64,000 nt of DNA from Macrotis lagotis (GCF_037893015.1 NC_133661.1:189981991-190045990), one strand, 5' to 3'; shown: positions 23,948-36,352, counted from the stretch's first letter. Numbers and translations are program-made. The notes: generated from the sequence alone by a model not told the origin.

Positions 23948-24886
23948 TCAGTGAATTTCCTTAGTTCTCACAATCTTCTTCATCAGTCTTTTCATGGCTA
24001 ATTTCATATCTTTGTTTCTTAATGTATATATGGCAGGATTGAAGAGTGGAGTGACAAGAAAGACTAGAATAAGCAAAAATTTATCCAGTGACAGAGTGGG
24101 AACTTTCCACACATAGACAAAGAAGCAGGGGACAAAGAATAAGAACACCACAGTGATATGAGCTGAGAGTGTGGAGAAAGCCTTGGACAAACCAGCTGAA
24201 GAGTGATGTCTGACAGTAACCAAAATGAAAATATAGGAGATGATTAAAAGAAAGAAAGTGCCCATGGAGATAAGCCCACTGTTAGCAGTGACCACATACT
24301 CCAACCAGGAAGTATCTGTGCAGGCAAGTACAGCAACCTTGGGGATGTCACAATAAAAACTGTCAACCTTATTAGGGCCACAGAAGGGCAAATTTACAAC
24401 AAAAACAAATTGAGACACAGCATGAATCACCCCAATCACCCAGGCAGTAGCTACAAAACAAATGCATGTTTTGTGGTTCATAATAGTCAGGTAATGAAGA
24501 GGTTTACAGATGGCTGTGTATCTGTCATAGGCCATGGCAATGAGTAGGACCATCTCAGTTCCTCCCATGACATGGATAAAGAATATCTGTATCATGCACC
24601 CTGGAAAGGAGATGACTTTGTGTTCATTAAAAATGTCAGTGATCATTCTTGGAACTGTAGTAGAAGATAGACCAAGGTCAATGAGGGAGAGATTGGCTAA
24701 CAGAAAGTACATAGGGGAATGTAAATGAGAATCAAAAATTACAGTAAAAACAATGAAGAAATTTCCCAGCATAATTCCCATATAAAATGAAAAGAAAAAG
24801 AAAAAAAGAAGAATCTTCACCTCCCAAGAAGCAGAAAGTCCCAGTAATACAAACTCAGATACCACAGAATTGTTTGTTCCATCCAT
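23948..24886 (-). CDS. Olfactory receptor, family 4 (OR4F/OR4K-like), OR-2
   Basis: Intact 312-residue class II odorant receptor with seven predicted membrane helices. N-glycosylation site N5-N6-S7; GN at 41-42; LHSPMYFLL at 55-63; [15 protein letters not shown] at 118-132; FYCD at 177-180; SY at 217-218; KAFSTLSAH at 235-243; NPAIY at 283-287. The cysteine set C97/C169/C179/C189 is complete. The start is the ATG of MDGTNN, in line with OR-1 and OR-3. The frame extends 25 residues upstream but crosses the splice acceptor at 24920, so the longer start is not real. About 76% identical to OR-1 and 64% to OR-3 by hand count. Only about 160 bases of 3' flank separate it from the end of copy A, which places it at the duplication junction. 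A minus-strand AATAAA (TTTATT at 23861-23866) is a candidate poly(A) signal. Confidence 0.96.
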   Translation of the reverse strand: MDGTNNSVVSEFVLLGLSASWEVKILLFFFFFSFYMGIMLGNFFIVFTVIFDSHLHSPMYFLLANLSLIDLGLSSTTVPRMITDIFNEHKVISFPGCMIQIFFIHVMGGTEMVLLIAMAYDRYTAICKPLHYLTIMNHKTCICFVATAWVIGVIHAVSQFVFVVNLPFCGPNKVDSFYCDIPKVAVLACTDTSWLEYVVTANSGLISMGTFFLLIISYIFILVTVRHHSSAGLSKAFSTLSAHITVVFLFFVPCFFVYVWKVPTLSLDKFLLILVFLVTPLFNPAIYTLRNKDMKLAMKRLMKKIVRTKEIH

Positions 24887-24921
24887 TGACTCAGGTGATA
24901 TCACAGAAAATGAAATAACCT
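24887..24921 (-). promoter_or_regulatory. 5' UTR and splice acceptor of the OR-2 coding exon
   Basis: On the minus strand CTCTGTTTTCAG (AG at 24920-24921) precedes GTTATTTCATTTTCTGTGAT. The ATG follows 33 bases after the acceptor, the same spacing as in OR-1. Confidence 0.75.
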
Positions 24922-25238
24922 GAAAACAGAGCACAAGGAAATATAAGAAGCATGGGGGCAAAAAATATAAATGCTATTTGCCTCAAAAGTATCTTTTTTC
25001 TTTTTAATATATTTATTTTATTTTTGTACAAATGATGCTTTTTATAATTACTAAAATTTTCTTTTTGAAGAGCAAACATAATACCCCCTCCCTCCAAAAA
25101 CTATAGACCCTCATGAGCAAAAAAAATAGGAAAGAGGAAAAAATTAAAATTAAAAAAATAATAGTAATAGAGCACCCATTGCCCTACAAAAACAAAAAAA
25201 AGCAAAACAAAATAAAATAAAATATAATAATAATAATA

Positions 25239-25412
25239 GGAGTGGCCAGGTGGCTCAGTGGACAGAGCACCGGCCCTGGAGCCAGGAGTACCCAGGTTCA
25301 AATCTGGCCTCAGACACCCAACAGTTATCCAGCTGTGTGGCCCTGGGCAAGTCACCTAACCCCATCTGCCCCACAACCCCCCACACAAAAAATAATAATA
25401 ATAATAATAAAT
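25239..25412 (+). mobile_element. WSINE1-type SINE inside the HAL1
   Basis: GGAGTGGCCAGGTGGCTCAG through CAAGTCACCTAACCCCATCT, then a C-rich stretch and an (ATA)n tail. (ATA)n also lies just before it, suggesting insertion in, or duplication of, an A-rich target. Confidence 0.9.
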
Positions 25413-25611
25413 GTATTTTAGTCTGTGTTCCAACACCATTAGCTCTGTCGTGGGTGGATCACATTCTTTAGGATAAGTCTATCACAAAAGCTACTTCCAT
25501 ATTTTTCCAATGTTGCCATTGCTGATTGCAACTCCTTCCATTCATACTTCCCCACTACCATACACTATATTTTCTCTCTCTTTTCACACTGTCCCTCTTC
25601 TTAAATTTGCT

Positions 25612-25735
25612 GTAGGGTAGGTAAGTGGTACAGCAGACTGATCACTGGTCAAGAGGCCCCAAGCCCACATACCACCCCTAAGGCCCAGCAATGATCCAGC
25701 CCTGTGGTACTGGACAGACCAAGAAGTAAAAAAGA
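25612..25735 (+). mobile_element. Degenerate SINE-like module in the HAL1 3' part
   Basis: GTAGGGTAGGTAAGTGGTACAG, GATCACTGGTC and CCTGTGGTACTGGACAG echo a tRNA-SINE head. It may be an old insertion or part of the HAL1 consensus. Confidence 0.4.
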
Positions 25736-28394
25736 AACTGTGCTATATCTGACCATTCTCCCCCATGGTTCACCTTCTCCTCCATTACTCACATCCCCCC
25801 TTCCTCTGTCCCCCTTCTCTCCTTCTTACTGTAGATGTCTATACCCCATTGAGTATATATGCTGTGTTCTCTCCCAGCCAACTCTGATGAGAACTAAGGT
25901 TCCCTCATTCCCCCTCACCTTCCCTCCTTCCATATCATTGCAATAACTCATTGTAATTAAAAAAAATCTTATTATATGAAATATCTTGTCCTATTCCACA
26001 TCTCTTTTCTCTTACTCCAATTACCTTTTCCTTTTAGCCATTGACTCCATTTTTATAATATATCTTCAAATTCAGCTCTCTCCTGTGCTTCATCTATAAA
26101 AACTCCTTCTACCTGCTCTATTAAATGAGAAGTTGCTTATGAATATTATCAGTATCATTTTTCTATGCAGAAATACTAGTAGTTCATCATCATTAAATCC
26201 CTCATATTTTACCCTTCTCCAACTATGCTTCACCTGACTCCTGTTTTTGAAGATCAACCTTTTTGTTCAGCTCTGGCCATTTTTAAAGGAACATTTGAAA
26301 TTCTCCTGATTCATTGAAAGTCCATCTTTTTCCCTGGAAGAGGACATTCAGTTTTGCTGGGTAGTTGATTCTCAGTTGCATTCTGAGATCTTTTGAAATC
26401 CAGGATATTATATTCCAAGCCCTACAAGCCTTTAATGTAGTTGCTGCTAAGTCCTGTGTGATCCTGACTGCAGCTCCACGATATTTGAATTGTGTCCTTC
26501 TGGCTGCTTGTAATATTTTCTTTTTGACTTGGGAGTTCTAGAACTTGGCTATAATATTCCTGGGGGTTGGTTTTTTGGGATCTCTTTCCAGGGGAGATCA
26601 GTAGATTCTCTCAATTTCTATTTTGCTCTCTGCTTCTAGGATATCGGGGCAATTTTCCTACAGAAATTCTTTTTAAAATGATGTCAAGGCTCTTTTCCCA
26701 ATCATAACTTTCAGGTAGCCCAATAATTTTTAAGTTATATTTCCTGAATCTGTTTTCCAGATCAGGTGTTTTTTGAATAAGATGTTTCACATTTATCTTC
26801 TAATTTTTCATTCTTTTGGTTTTGTAGTATTGTGTCTTGCCTTCTCATAAAACCAGCAGCTTCCTTCACCTCCATTCTAGATCTGAAGGATTTGTTTTCC
26901 TCAGAGAGCTTTCTTATCTCTTTTTCCATCTCATCAATTCTGCTTTTTAAAGCATTCTTCTCCTCAATAACTTTTTGAACTGTTTTATCCATTTGACCTA
27001 TGCTGGTTTTTAACATGTTATTTTCTTCAGCATTCTTTTGGATCTTTTTGACTAAGCTGCTGACTTCTTTTTCATGTTTTTTCCTGCATCTCTCTCATTT
27101 CTTTTCCAAATTTTTCTTCTATCTCCCTCATTTGATTTTCAAAATCTTTTTTGGTCTCTGTCATAGCCTGAACCCAATTTCCATTTTTCTTGGAGTCTTT
27201 AGATGCAGAAGCTTGTATTTCCTCATCTTCAGATTGAGCATTTTGATCCTCCTGTGCATCATAGACAATGTATTTCTCAATGCTGTTCCTCTTTTTCCCT
27301 CTGTTTACTCATTTCCCCAGCCTGTGTCTGGTTTTGGTGTGCTTCCTGACCTTTTGAGTATTTTTTGGACGACCCCCCCCCCCCAAGGATCTCAATGTAT
27401 GAAGCTCTGTCTTCCTTCTTGGTCTATGAATGACCATAAGTGCATCCCTCTGCTATGGGGCTGAGGTGGGGGTGGGGAGGCCCTGCTGTTCTATGGTGGA
27501 CCTAGACTTTGTTCAGGATCTAATTGTGGTCAAAGCCCCAGAGTCCTGTCCCAAGTACAGAGGACAGACCTTGGAAGTCTCTCTCCACTCCCTAGGCTGA
27601 GCACTCAAGGCTCAGTTGCCTGAGGGCTCCTGCTTACCAGCTTCAATTTCCTGAATCTGGGCTACTGTGGCCATGCTGCTTGCTGAGTGCTCTGAGGGCT
27701 GGGCTTCATGCACTCACTCTGGAGAGTTGTGCCTGGTGCTACCCAGGGTGTAGGTCAGGAAACTGCCCTGGCTGCCGGGAGCCTTGGCTCCCAGGTGCCC
27801 TGGGGCTGCATCCAGGAGGCTGAAGTTCCTTCACTCTGGTGGGCCTCCACTCAAACCCCTTGGAATGGAGCCTTTCCACTATTTTCCAGATTACGTTGGG
27901 CTGGAGATTTGCCTCACTGGATCCCTTTGTGGGTTCTGCCTCTCAAAAATTTAGTTAGAGTCCTTAATTTATAAGTTTTGAAATATTAGAGTGAGAAAGA
28001 GCACCTAAGAGAGGATCTTCTCCTGTAACCATCTTGGCTCCACCTCCAAAAGTATCTTTAAGAATGACCCTGTTTTAAAGTGTTGGTGATGCAAAAGGTT
28101 AGAAGGGGCACAAGTAAACATTTGAGAAGCAATGGTCATATGCTCAAAGTATCATAAATTTAAAACCTAAAGGGATACTTTCCATATAAACCCTCCAGCC
28201 AAATCTCTCTGCCTATTTTATTGCCAAGAACAATTTTTACATAAAAAATAAATATTTATTTTAAAAACTTAAAATAGACTTCTGTTGTAGTTTAAAATGT
28301 AGAATTTTTCTTATTTCATAAGAAAGGCAATGGGAAGGATTTTGCCCATGGCCCACAGTTTGCCAACCTCTTATTTAGCCTACCCACCCAATTT

Positions 28395-28527
28395 TATAAA
28401 ACTGAAGTTCCTTGAGGTTCAGTGATTTGCTCAAGGTCACATCTGTAATAAACACCAGAAACAAGATTTAAATCCAGGTCATTCTAACTCCAACTCCAGC
28501 ATTCTATCCACCATGCCAAATTGCTTC
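28395..28527 (-). mobile_element. MIR fragment
   Basis: Reverse-strand MIR with TTGCTCAAGGTCACA and TCTATCCACCATGCCA. Confidence 0.65.
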
Positions 28528-28739
28528 TACTGTCAAGGAAATTGAAGAGATGACCAAAAAAGAAAAAAAAAACCACCATTGATGATAATTAAGAATACAG
28601 CAGAAAGAACCAAAAAATAGGAGGCAGAGTTTCAAACTCTCTCAGAATTGTAGTATGAGAGGTATATTTATATGGAACAAAATGGAATCTAATACAAAAA
28701 TATCAAGAGGTGTGGGTTCTTCAAGTGAAACTATAGACA

Positions 28740-29830
28740 AAAGTTATCAATTATCTCCTGGCTGCCCAACCTAATTTTTTTTTCCTCAATCTTTATCATC
28801 TTTGAACCCTCAATACCTTTGGTGCTGTTCTCCTATATACTCTCAGTTTTGCAACTCTGTTCTTTCCTCATTCTTCTGTTACCGGCATTGTTCTCCTTTA
28901 TTGGATCTTCAACTAGATCGTGCCCTCTAATCATGAGTGTCCTCTCTTCTCCTCCAAGTTTGTACTTTCTTTGTGACCACTTGATGATCTCATTAACTTA
29001 ATGAGTTCAATTTTAATCTCTATGCTGAGGATTGATTCCCAGATCTATTGATCCAGCCCAAACCTCTCTGCTGAGCTCAATTTTTTCATTACCAAATGTT
29101 TCCTGGACATCTCAAACTGTGTGTCCTATAGTCTCAAACTGATTATGTGTAAAACAATTCATTATCTTTCCCCCCACATCCTTCCTTCTTCCCAACTTCC
29201 CTATTAATATTAAGAGAACCACCATCCTCCCAGTCATTCAGGTTTCATCAATGTCACTCCAACTTCTCATCTCATTTACCCTGCAAATCTAATCTATTGC
29301 CATGTCTTATTTTTCCTACTTTGATGTCTCTAGTAGACATCCTCTTCTTTCCATTTATACAGTCACCATTTTGTTACAAGCCCTCAAGCTTTGTCCCATA
29401 ATGTGCAGATCTGACCATGTCATCTCCCTACTTTCTAAATTTGTGGCTTCCTAATACCTTCTAGATCAAATATAAAATTATCTTTTGGGCTTTGAAATCT
29501 TTTCAAAACCAGGTCTCTTTTTTATCTTTTCAATCTTCTTGTTCTTCAGACATCTCATCATCATCACTCATCATCAAGCACTCTATTGAGGTTGCAACAC
29601 TTATTTCTAATTTCTATTCCTAGCACATTATACTCCATTTCCTTATTCCATGGCTTTTCACTGAATGTTGCCCATACCAGAAACTCTTTCCCTCTTTACT
29701 TCCACTTTCCTTGTCTTCCTTCAAGTCTTAGCTCAAGTACTACCTTCTCCAGAAAAATCTTTCTCTTTCCCCTCTCACTGAGTTATAGATATAGATAAAT
29801 AAACAGATATATGGGTAGATATAGATTCAT
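28740..29830 (+). mobile_element. L2 LINE, ORF2 C-terminal region and 3' part
   Basis: Diverged L2. Recognisable segments are CTATGCTGAGGATTGATTCC, ACATCTCAAACTGTGTGTCC, GATCTGACCATGTCATCTCC and CTTCAAGTCTTAGCTCAAGT. It ends in a short (ATAG)n tract. Frames are broken. Confidence 0.7.
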
Positions 29831-32560
29831 TGTTATCCTTCATACTCTGAGAAGATCAAAATGACATTACACTGTTGGTGTCAATATACAATATGTTCAA
29901 CTGCAGTTGATCAAATCAATATGAAATCGCAAGATTCTGTCACAGTTTTGAGCACAAATAATCCATATGAATATTTGCAATGGAGAATTCTCTTAATTTG
30001 CAGAGTTGTTATGAGAATCAAATGAGATATTTTAAAAAGCACTTGGCACAATGTTTTGTGGAAAAATAAGCAGTATATAAATGCTCATTCCCTTTACTTC
30101 AAGTATCTTATTTCATTCCAAAATAGAACTTGAACTGAATATTCCTCTGACATTTGGCATATTTTTGACAAGTTGGAATGAAATGAGATGGTCTCATGGC
30201 TAAAATTATGGTTTAGTTGGAGGAAGAGTCCTACAAAATATGAAAACTCTGATGTGATTGGATGTTTAGATACTGCAGGGCTCCCTAATTCATGAGCTCC
30301 CAGTTATATATGGAGAGCCCTCTCTCCAGAACAAAGAGCAGGAACCAGTTCAGAAAAAGGGATTAACTTTCAGTGTTGGGGGAAGGTGCCAAGAGAGTGT
30401 CAAGAAAACACCAAAGCCAGCATTCCATGAATATTGTTTACTTTTCTGCATAAGTTGTACCATTAGCATAATAAAACTAAAAGTAACCTGAACTGGCATA
30501 ATCAGCAGCTAGAGATTGAGGTCTCAAATCTCGGGAACTGTACAATAAATGCTGAGGTAGTTAATGGATCTGGTGACCTGACCAAAAGAATTAATCATTA
30601 TAGATCTAGGTTCCATCCAGAAACCTGCTCTATGGTCTGTGATCTAAAGATTCAAGGTCCTGCTGAAAAAGACTCATGAGACCAGAGAAAGAGAATAGAC
30701 TTGGGGAGGATATTGTAGAACTTCCACTGCAGATGGTAAATTTTCAGGCTTATACTGCTCCCAAGAGGAGAGTATCTGCCAAACTTGAGGTTGCAGGGGC
30801 AGGGTAGATAGCTTCACCCCCCAGGAGCTGGAGCATTTCCAGGAAATGTTCAAACAGAAACCTGAGTAGACCTAGGAGTAAAGTACAGAACTAAAGGCTC
30901 AATAGTCTACTGAAAGTTGTGGACCTTCATACGCTGGGGGAACTTTCTGAAGACCTACTTTTATATAATCAATATCTATAAGGAAAGGGGTGGAGTTCTT
31001 AAAGAAAATGGATTGATAATTTGGATTTATACCACACACACACACACACATACAAACACACAAACACACACACACACACACACATACACACACACACACA
31101 CACATCCCATAACCACAAAGATGTAAGCTGATTAATTGGTGAAATTCTTGCAAGAGATTGAGACAATTGTGGCTAAAACAAATACCAGTGTCAGTTCAAA
31201 TTGGCAATCTGGGAATGGAGGAAGGATCCATAGATTCACTCTACTAGTTGAGTAGAGAATGATAATACTAACCCCTTGGAGCTTTGGGTATGACTTCTGA
31301 AACATGGGGTCATAGGAAAGCATTTGCCTATGGGGGTGGGAGTTAGAGTACTAGTCAAACTGTACAGAGCAACTTATCAGCTAAGCATTAGAGAACTCTC
31401 AGTCCTCCCCAAACCTAGGATATTGGCTAAATCATTTGTATTATTCTGAGGAAGGCTTCAGAAGAAGGAAGGATTATTATGGGCTCAGTATCTATGTGGA
31501 CCTTTTTTAGCAACCTCTAGTCATGTTTTGTGTGAAGGATCAAATGGAAACTCTTTGTTACACAAAACATATTGGGTAGTTAACACCTAATAGAATGAAA
31601 GATATGTCTTCTCTAGTGCTATAGTGATGTAGATGAAGGACACTACATCAGGGAAATGATGTTGCTATCATATAACCTCTCCTCATGTATCAAAGGCATA
31701 TAAGAATAGAATGAATGCTAACTTCTCTGGTTGTAACCCTCCCTCAACTACATATGGAAATATCTCTGGCTAGCAGGTCAACAAAGTATGGTGACTCCCA
31801 TGCTATGAAAGACCCAGATTCTATTTTTTATGCCCCCTGCAGTTATCCAGGAAGCTGTACCCGGGAATTTAAGTCAATCAAGTACTGGTACAACTTTGTC
31901 CTGTAACTACTCTATGTTGGTTAAAGAGTCAGGAAAGAAAGATGTCAGTGAAAATGCTGCTCCTTTCATACTTACCCATTCTGAATCATAGTTTCTCAAG
32001 CAAATGCAGAATCTCTTGTGGTTCATGAATATGTTCCTTGGGCAACATGATATTCTAACTTTAATGACCTTTTTATTAATTTTTACAAAATAAAATGAAG
32101 AATGACATTATAACTGGTGGAATAAAGAGGGAAAATGATCAATGGCTAATTTGCACTATCTGGGTACATACAGGAATAGATGATAGATGACTGAATGGGA
32201 AATGGATTAATTTCTAGTATGTTCTAGCAATTTGACTGATTAGGGAGTAATTGGATAAAAAAATAGTAAATCATTAAAGGCATCCATTCACCTTCATGTA
32301 AGATATTCTTAAGTATTTTCAGAAGTTGGAAATCAGTGAATTTTAAATATAGGGGGAAATATTGTAACGATATCATGGGAAGGGAAAAGGAGTATGGAAA
32401 GTGTACCACCAATTAATATCCATTCCACATGATCTTCTGCTCCCTAGTGTTTATAAGTTAAAAAAAATAAGGCTAGAGAATCAGATAAGTGAAGACCCTT
32501 ATTCTGTTTAACTAAATAGTATAATGCCAATTCTGTCATTTTGGAGGAGATCCTAAGTAA
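29831..32560. other. OR-2 intron, mostly unique sequence
   Basis: I recognise no gene or transposon family at 30.2-31.95 kb. It has no good counterpart in the OR-1 intron. A (CA)n tract with variants lies at 31034-31104. Confidence 0.4.
31034..31104. repeat. (CA)n microsatellite
   Basis: CA repeats with TACA and AACA interruptions. Confidence 0.95.
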
Positions 32561-32564
32561 GAAC

Positions 32565-32706
32565 CTTGAAAAGAAAGAAAGAAGAGAAGAAGAGAGGAAG
32601 GAAGAAAGGAAGGAAGGAAGGAAGGAAGGAAGGAAGGAAGGAAGGAAGGAAGGAAGGAAGGAAGGAAGGAAGGAAGGAAGGAAAGAAGGAAGGAAGGAAG
32701 GAAGGA
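32565..32706. repeat. (GGAA)n microsatellite
   Basis: About 120 bases of near-perfect GGAA units, preceded by GAAAGAAGA repeats. It gives a spurious Arg/Lys/Glu/Gly frame. Confidence 0.95.
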
Positions 32707-32749
32707 TTTCCCAACCTCACCTAAAAGGGGTGGGGGGAACAGGAGGAGG

Positions 32750-34360
32750 TGGGAAAGACATATCTGATTTCTTTCTTATTTAAAAAATATCACCTTTTGT
32801 GACTCTGCAAGCACTCCAGATGATGAGTTTCCTAACAGAGATAAAACTGTCTCTCAAGTGTAAATCTTTGGTTAAGTCACTCAGGGCTGAAGACTGCAAC
32901 TTATTCAAATCAAATGCTTAACAAAACAAAGGGCAGAACTCAGAAATCCTGAATTTGGAAATTGTAACATTATTTAGACCAATCCCATTACTTAATAAGT
33001 AGAGAAATAGATCTTTTCCTTAGATCACAGAGCAAGTTATTAACAAACCACAAAATTCAAATTTCCTAAATTCCAGTCCAGGACTTTTTCACCCTAAAAA
33101 AAATTGTCAGTTTTCTAATAAAGGAAAAAACATCTAATGAAGTTGCCCCTCCCTTGGGAGGCAGGAGCAATAAGCCTTAGAAAAGCTGATTCAAGCTCTC
33201 TTTTTTTAAATTATCTCTGCTCATTTAAGTCACTTAACCTCTCTGTTCCTCATTTTCCACATCTGTAAAATGATGGTGTTGGATTAAAGGTGTCAAAGGA
33301 CTATTCCTGCACAGCATTCTATGAATTCTCATCTGCTGTGTATCCTGGATCATATGATGACAGCAAGTGAAAAAAGAATCAAGAATGTCTTGCATTTATT
33401 TATCTTGCAGTTTACAAAGCATTTTTCCAAAAATTTTTGAGTTAGATGGCATCATTATCCTCATTTTACTGATGAAGAGATTCAGGGTCATGTAAACAAA
33501 TTAAGAAAATTCACACAACCATCACACAAAATCAGATTATCGGAATGAAAGACAAGTGAACTTTTTATAAAGCCAAGAACTATATGCTTATATCTGACCC
33601 TTCCTTCAACTCACTCATCCTATTCCCTTTCCCCCAGTCCACTTTTAAAGAGTTTCTTATTCAGAACTGACTAATAGTCCTTCTTAATTTCTATTTGTTA
33701 TTGATCCAAAAAAAGATACTAATCACTTTTCTTCTAGATCTAGACACATCCCAGCAACCAGACACTGTATGACACCAACAACTTGCAGACAAACAATATA
33801 GGTGAAGTGGTGAAAAATATGTGTTCCCAAGATTAAAGAAAGAAGAAAAAATATAAAATGCAAAAACACAAAAAAAAAAACAAGAGTAAAGAAAGAAGGA
33901 AAAAATGCAATGACTACAGCAATGTAAATGAGAACAAAAGAAAAAACTGAACTGTATATAATTAAAATCACTAAACTGTACATTCTCTTGGGTCCTATCC
34001 AAAGCAAAATAACTCTATTTCTCCTCAGACATCATAAGGACTAATCAAAATCAGAATGACCAAGATATCCTTAGTTGCTTGGTCTCATGCATGAGGAATT
34101 CAAAGTTATAGTTAAAGCACAAAAAAGGCAGAGAAATATAAAGAATAAGTGTAAAATATCAATCCACAAAAGTGGAAATTCAAAGTGAGTGAAGTAATTC
34201 AGGCCATACCTGGATTAGGTATGGATAAATTTCACCTCAAATATTGGGTACAGTTTTCATTCATTCATTTCAGAAGAAACATTAATAATATTGACTACCT
34301 CATGAATGGCAATCAGGCTGATGAAGGGATCATTTGAAGTAACTCTTGCAATGAATTTTT
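32750..34360. other. OR-2 intron, paralogous to the OR-1 intron
   Basis: 32.75-33.6 kb aligns with 9.7-10.55 kb, including two MIR fragments (33.23-33.31 kb plus strand, 33.38-33.5 kb minus strand). Nothing coding is seen. Confidence 0.6.
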
Positions 34361-34364
34361 TCTC

Positions 34365-34510
34365 AGCTTCCAGTATCTTTCCTCCTCAACCCATCCTTCA
34401 CATTGTTGCCAAAACAATATTCCTAAGACACAGATTTGACTATATAACTCCTCTGTTCAAACATATTCAGTGGTTACCTACTGCTTCCATAGCAGTCTTT
34501 GTATCCAAAA
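34365..34510 (+). mobile_element. L2 fragment
   Basis: Segments such as CATTGTTGCCAAAACAATATT and ACAGATTTGACTATATAACT match the L2 ORF2 C-terminal region. Confidence 0.6.
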
Positions 34511-34908
34511 GTCTAGCACAGAACCTTACTTATAATTTTAATTTAATAAATTTTAATGGAATTAATGGAGTTGTTTCCAGGGCTGTTCTCGCACTGGAAG
34601 TTGTCAAGCAGAGGCTAAATGAACGTTTGTGGGTAAAACTGTAGACACAATTCATTATTTAGATGTGGTGAATATGAAATCTGAAATTTAACTAAGTTTA
34701 TTATCTAAAGATTCTACACAAACACTTGGAAGAGTGTGATTTTCCAAGTTATGATGTAACTTAATGATAGTATAACATATAAGAAATAGATATTGAAACA
34801 TACCAAAAAAGAAATGGGAGAGAAAGAAAGACATAAATAGAAATACAGCTTTAAGGATAAAAATAACAGCTATGAAATGTTATAACAGAATTTAAAATAA
34901 TCTCTCTC

Positions 34909-34958
34909 ACCTAGCAATTCTGACACAGAGTAAAAAGCAGCAACAGGCCTCAGAGAAA
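34909..34958 (-). other. Putative non-coding exon 1 of OR-2 with splice donor
   Basis: On the minus strand CTCTGTGTCAGAATTGCTAG is followed by GTGAGAGAG (donor GT at 34909-34910). It is homologous to 17706-17780. The exon start is estimated from the TATA-like box. The implied intron to the acceptor at 24920 is about 10 kb. Confidence 0.6.
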
Positions 34959-34982
34959 GACAGATCACCAGTTAAAAATGAA

Positions 34983-35120
34983 CTATATAAAGTTATTTTC
35001 TATAGATGAAGATATTCATTTCTCCTAATGTTATTGATCTTTTGATGCTACTGAGATCTGGCCTATGAATGGCTTCCCTTGATAGTTATACCTTAGAGGC
35101 ACATTTATTTCCCGAGGGAA
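34983..35120 (-). promoter_or_regulatory. Putative OR-2 promoter with Olf1/EBF site
   Basis: TATA-like CTTTATATAG (34983-34992) on the minus strand and a perfect palindromic Olf1/EBF-type site TTCCCGAGGGAA at 35109-35120. The order and spacing resemble the OR-1 copy. Confidence 0.62.
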
Positions 35121-35582
35121 AAAATTATAGAACAGTTACCTGGCCATGAAATAGCAAGAGTAGAGGAAATACAGGAAAGTGTTTCCAATTTATGAGGGAA
35201 AATAATGTTCTGGTTGATATGAAATAATTTCCTATAAGAATGAACTCATTTGGAATGATAGATAATAGAATAAGTATCCATAGATTTGACAGATATTCTC
35301 TGCGGGAGGGAGTTGAAATAAAAACTATACACCAGTACTATGGTGTCAGCATAGTCAAAGAGATAAGGCAGTTGATTTAGGTAATAGGGAGGAAGTAATT
35401 GTTATTAATAGCATCTGTAAGGCAATAAGCCTCTTGTTCTGCTCCAAGACAGAATATAAAAAGCAGAATAAGAAAACATCTAGGGAGATTTTGAGATTGA
35501 CAAATATAATATTCTGTGGTTACTAATTTATTTGAGGTGAAAAAATAGAAAGATGGGAAAAAGTGAAATTATTGGCTCCAAC

Positions 35583-36030
35583 TAGAAGGATTTACATGAA
35601 CTGATACTGAGAAAGATGAACAGAACCAGAAAAACATTGTACACCCTACCAGCAACATGGGGTTGATGATCAACCTTGATCAATTTGCTCATTCCATTAG
35701 TGCAACAGTCAGGGACAATTTTAGTCTATCTGTGATGGACAATACCACATGTATCCAGAGAAAGAATTGTGGAGTTTGAACAAAGACCAAAGACTATTAC
35801 CTTCAATTTCAGAGGAAAAAAAGTTATCTTATTATGCAATTTTGCTATTTCTTATACTTTATTTTTCTTCCTTAAAGATATGATTTCTCTCTTATCATAT
35901 TCAACTTGGATCAGTGCATACCATGGAAACAATGTAAAGACTAACAGACTTCCTTCTGTGGGGTGGCAAGGAAAGCAAGAATAGGGGAAAAATCACAAAA
36001 CTCAAAATTAAATAAAATCTTTCTTAAAAA
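35583..36030 (+). mobile_element. L1 3' end
   Basis: Contains GATTTACATGAACTGATACT, CCAGAGAAAGAATTGTGGAG and a terminal AAATAAAATCTTTCTT. 5' truncated, and closely related to the copy at 45.85-46.59 kb. Confidence 0.85.
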
Positions 36031-36039
36031 AAGAAATTT

Positions 36040-36200
36040 GGGGGGTGGCTAGGTGGCATAGTGGATGAAGCACTGGCCTTGGAGTCAGGAGTGCTTGGGT
36101 TCAAATATGGGCCTCAGACACTTAATAATTAGCTGTGTGGCCTTGGGCAAGCCACTTAATCCCATTTGCCTTGCAAAAAAACCCTAAAAAAAAAAGAAAT
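36040..36200 (+). mobile_element. WSINE1-type SINE (first of a tandem pair)
   Basis: Full-length copy ending in a C-interrupted A-tail. AAGAAAT occurs before it, between the two copies, and (as AAGAAAGAAAT) after the second. Confidence 0.92.
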
Positions 36201-36352
36201 GGGGCAGCTAGGTGGTACAGTAGATAGAGCACCAGTCTTGGAGTCAGGAGTACCTGGGTTCAAATCCAGTCTCAGACACTTAATAATTACCTAGCTGTGT
36301 GGCCTTGGGCAAGCCACTTAACCCCATTTGCCTTGCAAGAACCTTGAAAAAA
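36201..36352 (+). mobile_element. WSINE1-type SINE (second of a tandem pair)
   Basis: GGGGCAGCTAGGTGGTACAG through CACTTAACCCCATTTGCCTT. Inserted at the tail of the previous SINE. Confidence 0.93.

Larger units (their letters stand above)
24996..28047 (-). mobile_element. HAL1 (half-L1) retrotransposon
   Basis: About 3.05 kb, minus-oriented, flanked by the 11-bp direct repeat AAAAGTATCTT (24985-24995 and 28048-28058). The 5' end (minus strand, from 28047) reads GGAGCCAAGATGG and leads into a GC-rich 5' UTR. ORF1 follows at about 27.3-26.2 kb and has an open coiled-coil segment (26762-27016, with AGFMRRQDTILQNQKNEKLE). After ORF1 comes a non-coding AT/CT-rich 3' part instead of ORF2, as expected for HAL1. 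ORF1 carries several stops and frame breaks, so this copy is probably inactive. It sits in the OR-2 intron and is absent from OR-1. Confidence 0.85.

Noticed and set aside
24887-24961. N-terminal extension of OR-2 (25 residues)
   Set aside because: It crosses a strong splice acceptor shared by all three receptors and has no counterpart in OR-1 or OR-3.
27000-27464. 154-codon plus-strand Phe/Leu-rich frame
   Set aside because: Antisense of the HAL1 ORF1 and 5' UTR region.
32541-32783. Arg/Lys/Glu/Gly repeat protein
   Set aside because: Translation of a (GGAA)n microsatellite.
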